Assembly (NCBI GenBank): GCA_017518705.1
Contig: JAFWUC010000015.1
Coordinates: 1-5,677, forward strand
Direction of reading: 5' to 3'
Length of the DNA: 5,677 nt
DNA from: Clostridia bacterium
Lineage (GTDB): Bacteria > Bacillota_A > Clostridia > Christensenellales > Aristaeellaceae
Positions within the stretch are counted from its first letter, which is position 1. The number at the start of each line of letters is the position of its first letter. The position numbers and the translations under genes are program-made. Shown here in pieces: positions 1-5,637 of this stretch. The notes below the pieces were generated by a model that did no database searches, was not told the DNA's origin, and was given only the letters and a program-made list of their open reading frames with translations.

Positions 1-1828
1 GCCATGAACCGTCTTCTTCTATGTGTATCCACATGTAGTAATAGGGTTCTGTGCCGCCTTCAACTTCGATCTCCAGGTACGCGGGATCGCCCCAGCGCTT
101 TATCGTCCCCTCGGGCGTCAGGACCGTGATCTTTATATCCGGCAGTTCGAATCTGGCCGTAGCGGAGGTGCATCCGCGGCCGGTGGAGTCCTGTACTTTG
201 AAGTGATACACTCCGGGGTCTCTAACCTCAAACACGGCTTCGGCGGCGTCTATCGTTTCTTCCTTATACACCTTGTTGTTTAAGTAAAGCGTGTAGCGGT
301 AAGGCGCTTCGCCGTCGGCGATCGCGATGCTTATGTCCTCATGATCGTTGCTGTACATCGTGCCGCCCACAGGCTGCCGGGCTATCTTGAGGTCCGTATC
401 GCGGCGGGTGATGGTTTGCCAGGTGTAATTGCCCACCTCGTCCTCGGCGTAAACGTAATACACTCCCGCTCTGTCGGTTTCGGCCACGGTGACGGTCATG
501 TCTTCCTCTACGGTCTCTTCACAGGGGATAGCCGAGTTGTCGACTTCCCACCATACCTGATAGGGAGGCACGCCGCCGGTTATCACCGCGCCAAGTGCCT
601 GCACTGTGCCCGGATCCAGCGTGATATAGGGTTTTACGTCTATCCTGAGCTTGGGTGCGGCGTACACGGTGGCGATGCGGGAGGTGACGCTGTGGCCGGT
701 CACCGCGTCGTCGACGACGCAACAGTAAAGGCCGCACTCGTACACCTCGATCTGATTGAGCTTGCCTGCGTTGACACCTTCGGCGGAGTAGTCGCCGCTG
801 CCCAGCTCCACGTCTTCCTCGTCTTTGCTGACTTTGTACCAGGTGTAGGTGTATTCTCCGCTGCCGTTCGTGGCAAGGCAGGAGAGGACGACGCTGTCCT
901 TGTCCATAAGGTTGGCGTTGGACGGCTCGATCCAGATGCTTATGGTTTTATCAGTCCTGGCGACGTCGGAGGTGGCGTGCTGTTCAACGCTGTCCGTGAC
1001 CACGCAGTAGTAGCCGCGGTTGCCTTCCGTGACATGGAACTCCTGCTCGTTGCCCACCAATTCGCTGACGCTCTCCATGGTCTTATCCGCCCACAGAGCT
1101 TTGGCTTCTTCCTCGCTCTTGCCGAAGAGCATACACATCATGGTCATAAAGGCCTTGGCTTTTTCGAGCGTTTCCTCGTCCTGAGCCGTCTTGTACCATT
1201 CGTAGGTGTAGGGAGGCTCGCCGCCCTCCGCTTCCACGGTCAAAACAAGGCCTTCGTCGCTGTCGGGGTCCACGTAGCCGCCCACGGGCTGCTTGGTTAT
1301 CACCAGCGGCGGGATGTTGGTTAGCTGGAAAGAACCGTCCGTGAAGCCCTGGAAAACGAAATCGCCTTCCAGCGTCCCGAACAGCCACTCGGTGGGTTCC
1401 ACTTCCTCGGTGTAGGTATGGCTGGGGTCACGCGTGCAGGTGTACGTCTTTACGCCCGGGGTGAAGCCCTGGGGCGGGGTGGTGATCACGCCCTCGTCCC
1501 AGTCGTGGCCCAAAGGCTTGTCGTTGCCTATGGCGGAATGTGCGCCGCAGCGTTCGCACACCCAGTAGAACGAACCGTAGTGCGTGCAGTCCGCGTAGCC
1601 CGTGTACACCTGCTGTGAGAATTCATGTCCCAGCGCGGGAACGTCGACTATGCGTGACTCGCCGCAGGAACAGACCTGTACCTTATTGCCCGGGTTTGTA
1701 CAGGTGGGCTGGACTTCGATCTCCACGTCCACCCACTTGTGCGTGTGCTCCGCACCCGCGGGCAGCGCCGCACAGCCCAGCAGCAGCGCGAACACCAGGA
1801 TAAACAACACAGCGCGTTTGAATGTCAT
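1..1828 (-). CDS. Secreted multi-domain Ig-like surface protein, N-terminal part (runs off left edge)
   Basis: The frame is open from an ATG at 1828 to the window edge: 609 codons and no stop, so the C-terminus is missing. A strong Shine-Dalgarno (AAAGGAGG, 1836-1843) lies 7 nt before the ATG. Residues 1-26 are an export signal (K4 R5, hydrophobic 6-18). It could be cut by signal peptidase I after AGA-26, or by signal peptidase II at a lipobox-like LLGC ending in C19. Residues 27-140 are a Cys/His-rich head (HTHKW at 28-32, C43, C53/C55, C81, C91xxC94, C131) of the kind seen at the start of many Clostridia surface proteins. Then come about five Ig/PKD-like beta modules: roughly 174-291, 293-389, 391-476, 478-562 and 564 onward. 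They repeat EPPYTYEWYK-like B/C strands and YYCVV or GVYYVY F strands. The first module carries a charged, helical-looking insert (about 214-258). The role is inferred to be extracellular adhesion or scaffolding; no catalytic motif is visible. A cell-wall anchor, if present, would be in the missing part. Confidence 0.5.
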   Translation of the reverse strand, partial: MTFKRAVLFILVFALLLGCAALPAGAEHTHKWVDVEIEVQPTCTNPGNKVQVCSCGESRIVDVPALGHEFSQQVYTGYADCTHYGSFYWVCERCGAHSAIGNDKPLGHDWDEGVITTPPQGFTPGVKTYTCTRDPSHTYTEEVEPTEWLFGTLEGDFVFQGFTDGSFQLTNIPPLVITKQPVGGYVDPDSDEGLVLTVEAEGGEPPYTYEWYKTAQDEETLEKAKAFMTMMCMLFGKSEEEAKALWADKTMESVSELVGNEQEFHVTEGNRGYYCVVTDSVEQHATSDVARTDKTISIWIEPSNANLMDKDSVVLSCLATNGSGEYTYTWYKVSKDEEDVELGSGDYSAEGVNAGKLNQIEVYECGLYCCVVDDAVTGHSVTSRIATVYAAPKLRIDVKPYITLDPGTVQALGAVITGGVPPYQVWWEVDNSAIPCEETVEEDMTVTVAETDRAGVYYVYAEDEVGNYTWQTITRRDTDLKIARQPVGGTMYSNDHEDISIAIADGEAPYRYTLYLNNKVYKEETIDAAEAVFEVRDPGVYHFKVQDSTGRGCTSATARFELPDIKITVLTPEGTIKRWGDPAYLEIEVEGGTEPYYYMWIHIEEDGSW

Positions 1829-1929
1829 TGCTAAGCCTCCTTTGTTTGTTGCCGGTATGCCTTCTGAAATACTGTGTTTGTGGTTCGCCTTTCGTTTTCT
1901 TTTATCGCCCCTGAGGGCACTGTCACCTA

Positions 1930-1958
1930 TTTATACGATGCAAAACGTTTTGTGGCAA
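1930..1958 (-). promoter_or_regulatory. Sigma-A promoter of the Ig-like protein gene
   Basis: On the minus strand, TTGCCA (1958-1953, 5/6 to the -35 consensus) is followed by a 17-nt spacer and TATAAA (1935-1930, 5/6 to -10). The predicted start is near 1923, giving a leader of about 95 nt before the ATG at 1828. This promoter lies downstream of the terminator at 2030-2068, so the gene does not depend on readthrough from the RNA or SH3 gene upstream. Confidence 0.5.
1941..1952. promoter_or_regulatory. Perfect 12-bp palindrome in promoter spacer (candidate operator)
   Basis: CAAAACGTTTTG is a perfect inverted repeat lying entirely inside the 17-bp spacer between the -35 and -10 boxes of the Ig-like gene promoter. 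A central CpG flanked by AAA/TTT is typical of operators for LacI/GalR-family repressors (for example the PurR and CcpA type). Binding there would block RNA polymerase. The palindrome and its position are seen directly; the regulator is inference. Confidence 0.5.
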
Positions 1959-2029
1959 TTTCGCCGGATCTCACCCATAGGAAAGGGTATGAGCGCAGAA
2001 ACGACCTGCCCGGGCAAAAGCGAAGAGTC

Positions 2030-2068
2030 AAAAAAAGCGCGGTCTGCCCCCAAATGGAACAGGCCGCG
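2030..2068 (-). terminator. Intrinsic terminator ending the candidate small RNA
   Basis: On the minus strand, CGCGG (2068-2064) pairs with CCGCG (2042-2038). The stem continues with CTG/CAG and UUCC/GGGG, using G-U wobbles that exist only in minus-strand RNA, with one C-A mismatch. The stem is followed by C and seven T residues (2036-2030). The wobble asymmetry and T-run both favour minus-strand use. Confidence 0.5.
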
Positions 2069-2179
2069 TTAAAGCAGGGGGCGCGATGCGCTCCGTGAAC
2101 GGGACGGTATTCATTACATCGGCACTGCCGGTAAGCCTGCTTTGTCACAGCGCACCGCCCCCTTTTTTGTTCAGTATAC
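2030..2179 (-). ncRNA. Candidate structured small RNA, family not recognised
   Basis: A self-contained minus-strand transcription unit of about 150 nt: a promoter at 2214-2186, a folded body, then an intrinsic terminator. The body is closed by GGGGGCG (2162-2156) pairing with CGCCCCC (2083-2077). It is extended by TGCGCT/AGCGCA (2154-2149 with 2092-2087) and GTGA/TCAC (2148-2145 with 2098-2095), with small bulges between. Inside is a CGGC-AGT-GCCG hairpin (2130-2120). The internal AAAGCA (2143-2138) can pair with TGCTTT (2076-2071) just outside the closing stem, which would make an H-type pseudoknot. I see none of the hallmark sequences of SRP RNA, RNase P, tmRNA, T-box or the common riboswitches. 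It could be a free small RNA or a leader controlling the Ig-like gene, although that gene has its own promoter. The transcript start is approximate. Confidence 0.5.
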
Positions 2180-2185
2180 AGATGA

Positions 2186-2214
2186 ATATTAACACAATTT
2201 ACACATTAAATCAA
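2186..2214 (-). promoter_or_regulatory. Sigma-A-like promoter of the candidate small RNA
   Basis: Minus strand TTGATT (2214-2209), a 17-nt spacer, then TAATAT (2191-2186); each hexamer matches 4/6. A TATACT (2178-2173) just downstream is an alternative -10 but lacks a good -35. The sequence is AT-rich and sits between the terminator of the SH3 gene and the GC-rich RNA body, where a promoter would be expected. Confidence 0.5.
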
Positions 2215-2226
2215 GATTGGATAAGG

Positions 2227-2263
2227 AAAAAACAGGGCGAAAGGATATGGCATCCTTTCGCCC
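2227..2263 (-). terminator. Intrinsic terminator of the SH3-repeat gene
   Basis: A perfect 12-bp stem, GGGCGAAAGGAT (2263-2252) with ATCCTTTCGCCC (2246-2235), has a 5-nt loop and is followed on the minus strand by TGTTTTTT (2234-2227). It begins 13 nt after the TGA stop of the SH3 protein gene. This is a textbook rho-independent terminator and makes the SH3 gene monocistronic at its 3' end. Confidence 0.5.
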
Positions 2264-2276
2264 GTGCGTCACAGCG

Positions 2277-3767
2277 TCAGCCCCTGGAATACGCGGTATT
2301 GATGGCGGACTGGTGGTCCGAGTCCACCTTGTTGCTGCCGTGGGTCCTGGAGTTGGTGAAGTGTATGCAGAAATGGCCGTTAAAGTTGTTGTCCTTTATG
2401 TTGCACTCGCCGTGGTTCATGCAGTTCATGCTGGCGGCGTATTTTTTGCCGCCGATGGAGACCCATATGGGGCGGCGGGCCCAGGTGAGGAAGTCGCTGC
2501 CGCAGGCGCGCTGCATGGCGGCGGTGTCGGCGGCGGTGAGGGGCTCCACGTCCGCGTGGTTGTAGCCGCCCTTGCGCTTGACTCTCCAGCTGATGCCAGT
2601 GTATACGTCGGTGACGGTGGCGATGTCGTTGCGGTCGAAGACCGACTGGATGTTGCCCTTGAACCAGTCCACCTTCACGCTCTTGCCGGAAGCGGGGCTG
2701 GAAGTGGAGGAGCCCAGTTTCTTTGTGGAGACCTCGCTCTTCTTGACGAAGCCCACTTTGCCGGAGTAGGTTACGCGGCACCAGGTGTCGTTGTAGACCG
2801 AGGTGCACTTGAGCGCGGCGGAGGTGGAAACGGTGCCCGAGGAGGCGGAGGTGGTGGGGTAGGCGTAGATCTTGACGCCCGCCGCCTTTATGTATACGGT
2901 CTTATTCAGGTTGTTGGGGTTCTTGGTGCTGATGTCGCCGCTTCTGATCCAGCCGGTCTTGGAGCCGCTGGCGACCTTGGTGTAGCCGTTTGAGGTCTCG
3001 GCGGCGGCTTTAAGAGAGGAACCGTAAGCCAGGGTGGCGAGCTTGTCGGAAGAGGAGCCGGCGTCCTTGTATATGACGGAAGAGCCGGCGGTGATGTAAA
3101 CGGTGGTGTTGGGTACGGAATATTTGCCCGAGCCCAGCAGGGATTTTTTGATATAGCCGGTCTTGCCGTTCACGGTCACGCGCGCCCAGGTGTTGTTGTA
3201 CACGGCGGTGCAGGTCATCTGCGTGGTGCCGCTCACAGTGAAACTGTCGGAACCTGCGGAGGGCAGGGAATACACCTTGGCGCTGGACGCCTGGGCGTAT
3301 ACGGTCTTGTTCAGGGTGTTGGGGTCCTTTGTCTGCACGTCGGAGGAGGGAATGAAGCCCTTGCCGCTGCCGCTGCTTACATATATGAAGCCGTTTTTGA
3401 CGTATTTGGCGGTCAGCTTGGTGCCGTAACCTACGACCGACATGCGGGTGCTGCCGTAGCCGGCGGTCTTGTAGATGGTGGCGCTGCCGCTTTTGACGTA
3501 CACGGCGCGGGTGGTCTTTTGGATATTGGAAGCGTTTGCGTAGCCCACCTTGCCGTTCAGCTCGATCTTAGCCCAGCCGTTCTTTTCGGCGGAGAGGAAG
3601 ACCCAGGATCCGCTTTTGAGCGTCCCCAGCTTTTTTGAGGAAGTGCTCGCGGAAGCATAGACCGTGACGCTGCCTGTGGTTTTTGCGAAATAGTTTTCCG
3701 CCATGGCGACATCCGCCAGGACCAGTATCAGGATCAGAAGTACGGAAAGCATGCGTTTAAAGGACAT
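2277..3767 (-). CDS. Secreted SH3-repeat protein with C-terminal putative wall-active domain
   Basis: A complete 496-residue protein. The ATG at 3767 is preceded by AAGGAG (3782-3777), and the gene ends in TGA at 2279-2277. Residues 1-23 are a signal peptide (K4 R5, hydrophobic 7-19, AMA before E24). There are five bacterial SH3-like repeats: about 26-83, 88-146, 154-211, 222-281 and 289-346. Each starts with a VY strand and ends with a GKxGY/GF-[IV]-x-x-S-type strand; such repeats usually bind peptidoglycan. Repeats 2-3 and 4-5 are a duplicated pair with near-identical linkers (KDPNTLNKTVY, KNPNNLNKTVY). A Ser-rich hinge (347-363) leads to a C-terminal domain (364-496) of a type I associate with Clostridia SH3 proteins but cannot name. 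It has NHAD (403-406), H452-G453, HFCIH (465-469), RTHGSN (474-479) and DSDHQ (482-486). The H452-G and H-x-C467-I pattern resembles the YkuD L,D-transpeptidase site. A cell-wall enzyme or binding role is inferred, not shown. The gene has its own promoter and terminator. Confidence 0.5.
   Translation of the reverse strand: MSFKRMLSVLLILILVLADVAMAENYFAKTTGSVTVYASASTSSKKLGTLKSGSWVFLSAEKNGWAKIELNGKVGYANASNIQKTTRAVYVKSGSATIYKTAGYGSTRMSVVGYGTKLTAKYVKNGFIYVSSGSGKGFIPSSDVQTKDPNTLNKTVYAQASSAKVYSLPSAGSDSFTVSGTTQMTCTAVYNNTWARVTVNGKTGYIKKSLLGSGKYSVPNTTVYITAGSSVIYKDAGSSSDKLATLAYGSSLKAAAETSNGYTKVASGSKTGWIRSGDISTKNPNNLNKTVYIKAAGVKIYAYPTTSASSGTVSTSAALKCTSVYNDTWCRVTYSGKVGFVKKSEVSTKKLGSSTSSPASGKSVKVDWFKGNIQSVFDRNDIATVTDVYTGISWRVKRKGGYNHADVEPLTAADTAAMQRACGSDFLTWARRPIWVSIGGKKYAASMNCMNHGECNIKDNNFNGHFCIHFTNSRTHGSNKVDSDHQSAINTAYSRG
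2730..3503 (-). repeat. Tandem duplication of a two-SH3 unit within the coding sequence
   Basis: Residues 89-222 and 223-346 of the SH3 protein align along their length with a shift of about 134 residues. The first half of each unit reads VY[VI]xxGSxxIYK, and the second half shares TxxVYN[ND]TWxRVT and the GK[TV]G strand. The linkers between the halves differ at only a few positions. This points to internal duplication of a pair of repeats rather than single-repeat expansion. Confidence 0.5.
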
Positions 3768-3807
3768 TCGTAACAGCTCCTTCGCATCTTTATTAATATA
3801 TGAAATA

Positions 3808-3836
3808 ATTATATTACGTTTAACAAATCAAATCAA
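3808..3836 (-). promoter_or_regulatory. Sigma-A promoter of the SH3-repeat gene
   Basis: Minus strand TTGATT (3836-3831), a 17-nt spacer and a perfect TATAAT (3813-3808). The predicted start is near 3801, leaving a leader of about 34 nt that contains the ribosome binding site at 3782-3777. The flanking 3781-3900 stretch is strikingly AT-rich compared with the genes on either side. Confidence 0.5.
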
Positions 3837-3910
3837 GCGCAAAAAGACCAAAGTCGCAATTAAATTGAAATATTTACATAATCTTATTAAAACTTAAGGA
3901 ACACCGGCGC

Positions 3911-3980
3911 AGCAATTTCGCCTAAAATGTATTTTAATATCGGTTGAAAAACATAAGCATTTCTGCTAAAATGTGCATTA
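3911..3980. repeat. Imperfect direct repeat overlapping the oxidoreductase promoter
   Basis: Two copies of about 25 nt start at 3911 and 3956. Both begin AGCA, contain TTTC and a shared CTAAAATGT (3922-3930 and 3966-3974), and end in a TTA-like stretch. The second copy contains the -10 box of the oxidoreductase promoter. The first has a TAAAAT but no good -35 at 17 nt. The spacing of about 45 nt (four helical turns) would suit paired regulator sites; function is inferred. Confidence 0.5.
3944..3972 (+). promoter_or_regulatory. Sigma-A promoter (extended -10) of the oxidoreductase gene
   Basis: TTGAAA (3944-3949), a 17-nt spacer, then TAAAAT (3967-3972) preceded by TGC, an extended -10 motif. 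The predicted start is near 3979, about 25 nt before the ATG at 4004. Its presence argues against translation starting at the in-frame TTG at 3944, which is the -35 box itself. Confidence 0.5.
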
Positions 3981-3990
3981 GCAAACAAAA

Positions 3991-3996
3991 AAGGAG
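3991..3996 (+). promoter_or_regulatory. Ribosome binding site fixing the oxidoreductase start
   Basis: AAGGAG lies 7 nt upstream of the ATG at 4004. It selects this start over the upstream in-frame TTG at 3944, which has no ribosome binding site and would add 20 residues ahead of the Rossmann fold. Confidence 0.5.
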
Positions 3997-4003
3997 ATGC
4001 AGT

Positions 4004-5059
4004 ATGGGACATTATTCCGCGGTGATCGGCCTGGGCGGCATGGGCACCTGGCATGTGCAGAACATCCAGAAAAAAGTACCGCAGCTTACGGTTAAAGGCG
4101 CTTTTGATATAAGGCAGGAGGCGCTGGAAAAGACGAAGACGCTGGGAATAAAGGCGTATTCATCGCTGGAGGAGCTGCTGGGCGACCCGGAGATCGACCT
4201 GGTGACCATAGCGATCCCCAACGACATGCACAAGGAGACCGCAATAAAGGCGCTCAGGGCGGGCAAGAACGTGGTGTGCGAAAAGCCCGTGACGCTGAAC
4301 GCGAAGGAAATGGAAGAAACAATCGCCGTGAGGAACGAGACGGGCAAACTGTTCTCCGTTCACCAGAACCGGCGCTGGGACAAGGACTTCCGCATCGTAA
4401 AGGAAGCCAAGGACAGGGGACTGCTGGGAAATCTTACCTTTGTGGAGAGCAAGGTGCAGGGCTCCCGCGGCTCCATGTACGGCTGGAGGGGCTACAAAAA
4501 GAACGGCGGCGGCATGCTGCTTGACTGGGGCGTGCACCTGATCGACCAGATCACCCAGCTGGACACGTCCAAAGTAGTCAAGGTGGACAGCCACCTGCTC
4601 AGCGTTTACACTCCCGAGGTGGACGACAACATAAAGCTGATGCTGCTGTTTGAAAGCGGCATGAGCGCGGTGCTGGAAATGAGCACCATGTGCCTGATCC
4701 CCGCCTACCGCTGGCACGTGGAGGGCACGGGCGGCACGCTGATGATAAAGAACTGGCAGTGCGAAGGCGAGATGTACCAGCTCAAGCAGGACGCGCAGAT
4801 GGAATGGGACGAGGACATAGTGTACACCGAAGCGGGACCCACCCGCACCATGGCGCCCCGGCCCAAGTTCACCATGAACGAGATACCCCTGCCGGAAGTC
4901 ACGACCGACTGGGCGGACTATTACAACAACATCTGCGGCGTGCTGGACGGCAAGGCGGAGCTTATCGTGAAGCCGGAACAGAGCCTGAGGGTGATGCGCA
5001 TAATCGACCTGCTGTTCAAGTCCGCGGAAGAAGGTCACGGCTTTAAGTGCGAACTGTAA
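4004..5059 (+). CDS. Gfo/Idh/MocA-family NAD(P)-dependent oxidoreductase
   Basis: A complete 351-residue cytoplasmic enzyme ending in TAA, a normal length for the family. These enzymes oxidise or reduce a hydroxyl of a sugar, inositol or sugar derivative using NAD(P). Residues 5-35 form the first Rossmann unit, with the dinucleotide motif GLGGMG (9-14) and D35 at the end of strand beta-2, which favours NAD over NADP. IPNDMH (71-76) and the hallmark EKP (93-95) with catalytic-type K94 follow. The C-terminal substrate domain has GGG (168-170), D174, H178 and D181 in the conserved G-G-G-x3-D-x-G-x-H-x2-D pattern, so the active site looks intact. No signal peptide or membrane segment is seen. The next gene is an ABC sugar-binding protein 173 nt downstream with its own promoter, and I see no terminator between them, so some cotranscription is possible. 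The substrate cannot be read from sequence. Confidence 0.5.
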   Translation: MGHYSAVIGLGGMGTWHVQNIQKKVPQLTVKGAFDIRQEALEKTKTLGIKAYSSLEELLGDPEIDLVTIAIPNDMHKETAIKALRAGKNVVCEKPVTLNAKEMEETIAVRNETGKLFSVHQNRRWDKDFRIVKEAKDRGLLGNLTFVESKVQGSRGSMYGWRGYKKNGGGMLLDWGVHLIDQITQLDTSKVVKVDSHLLSVYTPEVDDNIKLMLLFESGMSAVLEMSTMCLIPAYRWHVEGTGGTLMIKNWQCEGEMYQLKQDAQMEWDEDIVYTEAGPTRTMAPRPKFTMNEIPLPEVTTDWADYYNNICGVLDGKAELIVKPEQSLRVMRIIDLLFKSAEEGHGFKCEL

Positions 5060-5110
5060 ACTTAAAAGCAATTATTGATGCATAAAACGCAATATCTGAG
5101 CAGGAAAAAC

Positions 5111-5139
5111 TTTACAAACGCCGCAAAAGATGATACAAT
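5111..5139 (+). promoter_or_regulatory. Sigma-A promoter (extended -10) of the binding-protein gene
   Basis: TTTACA (5111-5116, 5/6), a 17-nt spacer and TACAAT (5134-5139, 5/6) preceded by TGA, an extended -10. The predicted start is near 5146, giving a leader of about 87 nt. A strong promoter of its own is usual for an abundant solute-binding protein. Confidence 0.5.
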
Positions 5140-5166
5140 CCACAGCATCCGGAGAAACGGTCCCGG

Positions 5167-5181
5167 GCGGCAGGCTGCCGC
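5167..5181 (+). other. GC-rich hairpin in the binding-protein mRNA leader
   Basis: GCGGCA (5167-5172) pairs with TGCCGC (5176-5181) around a 3-nt loop. No T-run follows, so it is not an intrinsic terminator. It lies about 20 nt after the predicted start and about 50 nt before the ATG, and may stabilise the 5' end of the mRNA. The role is inferred. Confidence 0.5.
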
Positions 5182-5232
5182 GAAGGGGCTGAAGTATCCA
5201 ATAACGTTCAATCTTTTGCAAGGAGGAGAACC

Positions 5233-5637
5233 ATGAAAAAGTTTGTAGCTTTGCTGCTCGCGGCCGTGATGCTGCTGTCCATGACCTCCGTATTCGCGGA
5301 GGCCGAGAAGACCACCCTGACGATGTGGTGCATCGCCACCGAGAGCGACGCGAACCGCCCCGCCTACGAGGCTGCCATCGCCGCTTTCGAAGCTGCGCAT
5401 CCCGACATCAAGATCGAGTGGGAAGCCTTTGAGAACCAGTCCTACAAGACCAAGATCAAGACCGCCATGGCGGATCCCAGCACCCTGCCTGACATCTTCT
5501 TCACCTGGGCCGGCGCTTTCCTGGGCGACTTCGTCGATCAGGGCAACGTATACTGCCTTGATGAGGCTTATGCCGAGTTCGCCGACGCGCTGCCCGAGGT
5601 CATGCTGGGCAACGCCTCCTACGGCGGAAAGCACTAA
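5233..5637 (+). CDS. ABC transporter sugar-binding protein, interrupted by an in-frame stop
   Basis: The ATG at 5233 follows AAGGAGG (5220-5226) by 6 nt. Residues 1-22 are a signal peptide (MKK, hydrophobic 4-16, VFA before E23); no lipobox cysteine is visible. Residues 27-134 match the N-terminal lobe of family 1 extracellular solute-binding proteins (CUT1-type sugar ABC importers): TLTMWC strand 1, an AYEAAIAAFEAAHPDIKIEW helix-strand, then LPDIFFTWAG and a D-Q-G-x-V-x-x-L-D segment. In the cell it would be the extracellular sugar receptor feeding a membrane permease, probably encoded beyond the right edge. The frame hits TAA at 5635-5637 after 134 residues, whereas the family is usually about 400-450. 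The same frame then continues with typical family sequence, so this is an interrupted gene and not a natural short protein. Neighbouring genes also end in ordinary stops (TAA at 5057-5059, TGA at 2279-2277). Confidence 0.5.
   Translation: MKKFVALLLAAVMLLSMTSVFAEAEKTTLTMWCIATESDANRPAYEAAIAAFEAAHPDIKIEWEAFENQSYKTKIKTAMADPSTLPDIFFTWAGAFLGDFVDQGNVYCLDEAYAEFADALPEVMLGNASYGGKH

Noticed and set aside
341..1324. Plus-strand open frame of 327 codons
   Set aside because: It lies antisense to the Ig-like gene, whose minus-strand frame has a signal peptide, ribosome binding site and domain structure. The plus frame has no ribosome binding site and no family-like sequence.
2077..2168. Plus-strand terminator: GGGGGCG/CGCCCCC stem followed by six T
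   Set aside because: The loop is too long (over 50 nt) for an intrinsic terminator and no plus-strand gene precedes it. The same stem is better explained as the closing helix of the minus-strand RNA, with the A-run just upstream of it.
1602..2565. Overlapping plus-strand short frames across 1602-2565
   Set aside because: They cross promoters, terminators and the RNA element, lack ribosome binding sites and show no recognisable protein features.
2217..2993. Plus-strand open frame of 258 codons, Gly/Val/Ala-rich
   Set aside because: It is antisense to the SH3 gene and its low-complexity composition is the mirror of that GC-rich coding strand. It also begins inside the SH3 gene terminator region.
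3865..3893. Possible extra plus-strand promoter TTGAAA-17-TAAAAC
   Set aside because: The -10 box is weak (4/6) and lies in very AT-rich DNA where chance matches are common; a better promoter is at 3944-3972.
3944..4003. In-frame upstream TTG start for the oxidoreductase
   Set aside because: The TTG is part of the predicted -35 box and lies upstream of the predicted transcript start; the ATG at 4004 has a proper AAGGAG.
4160..5071. Minus-strand open frame of 303 codons
   Set aside because: It is fully antisense to the oxidoreductase, which has intact family motifs. The minus frame has no promoter or ribosome binding site.
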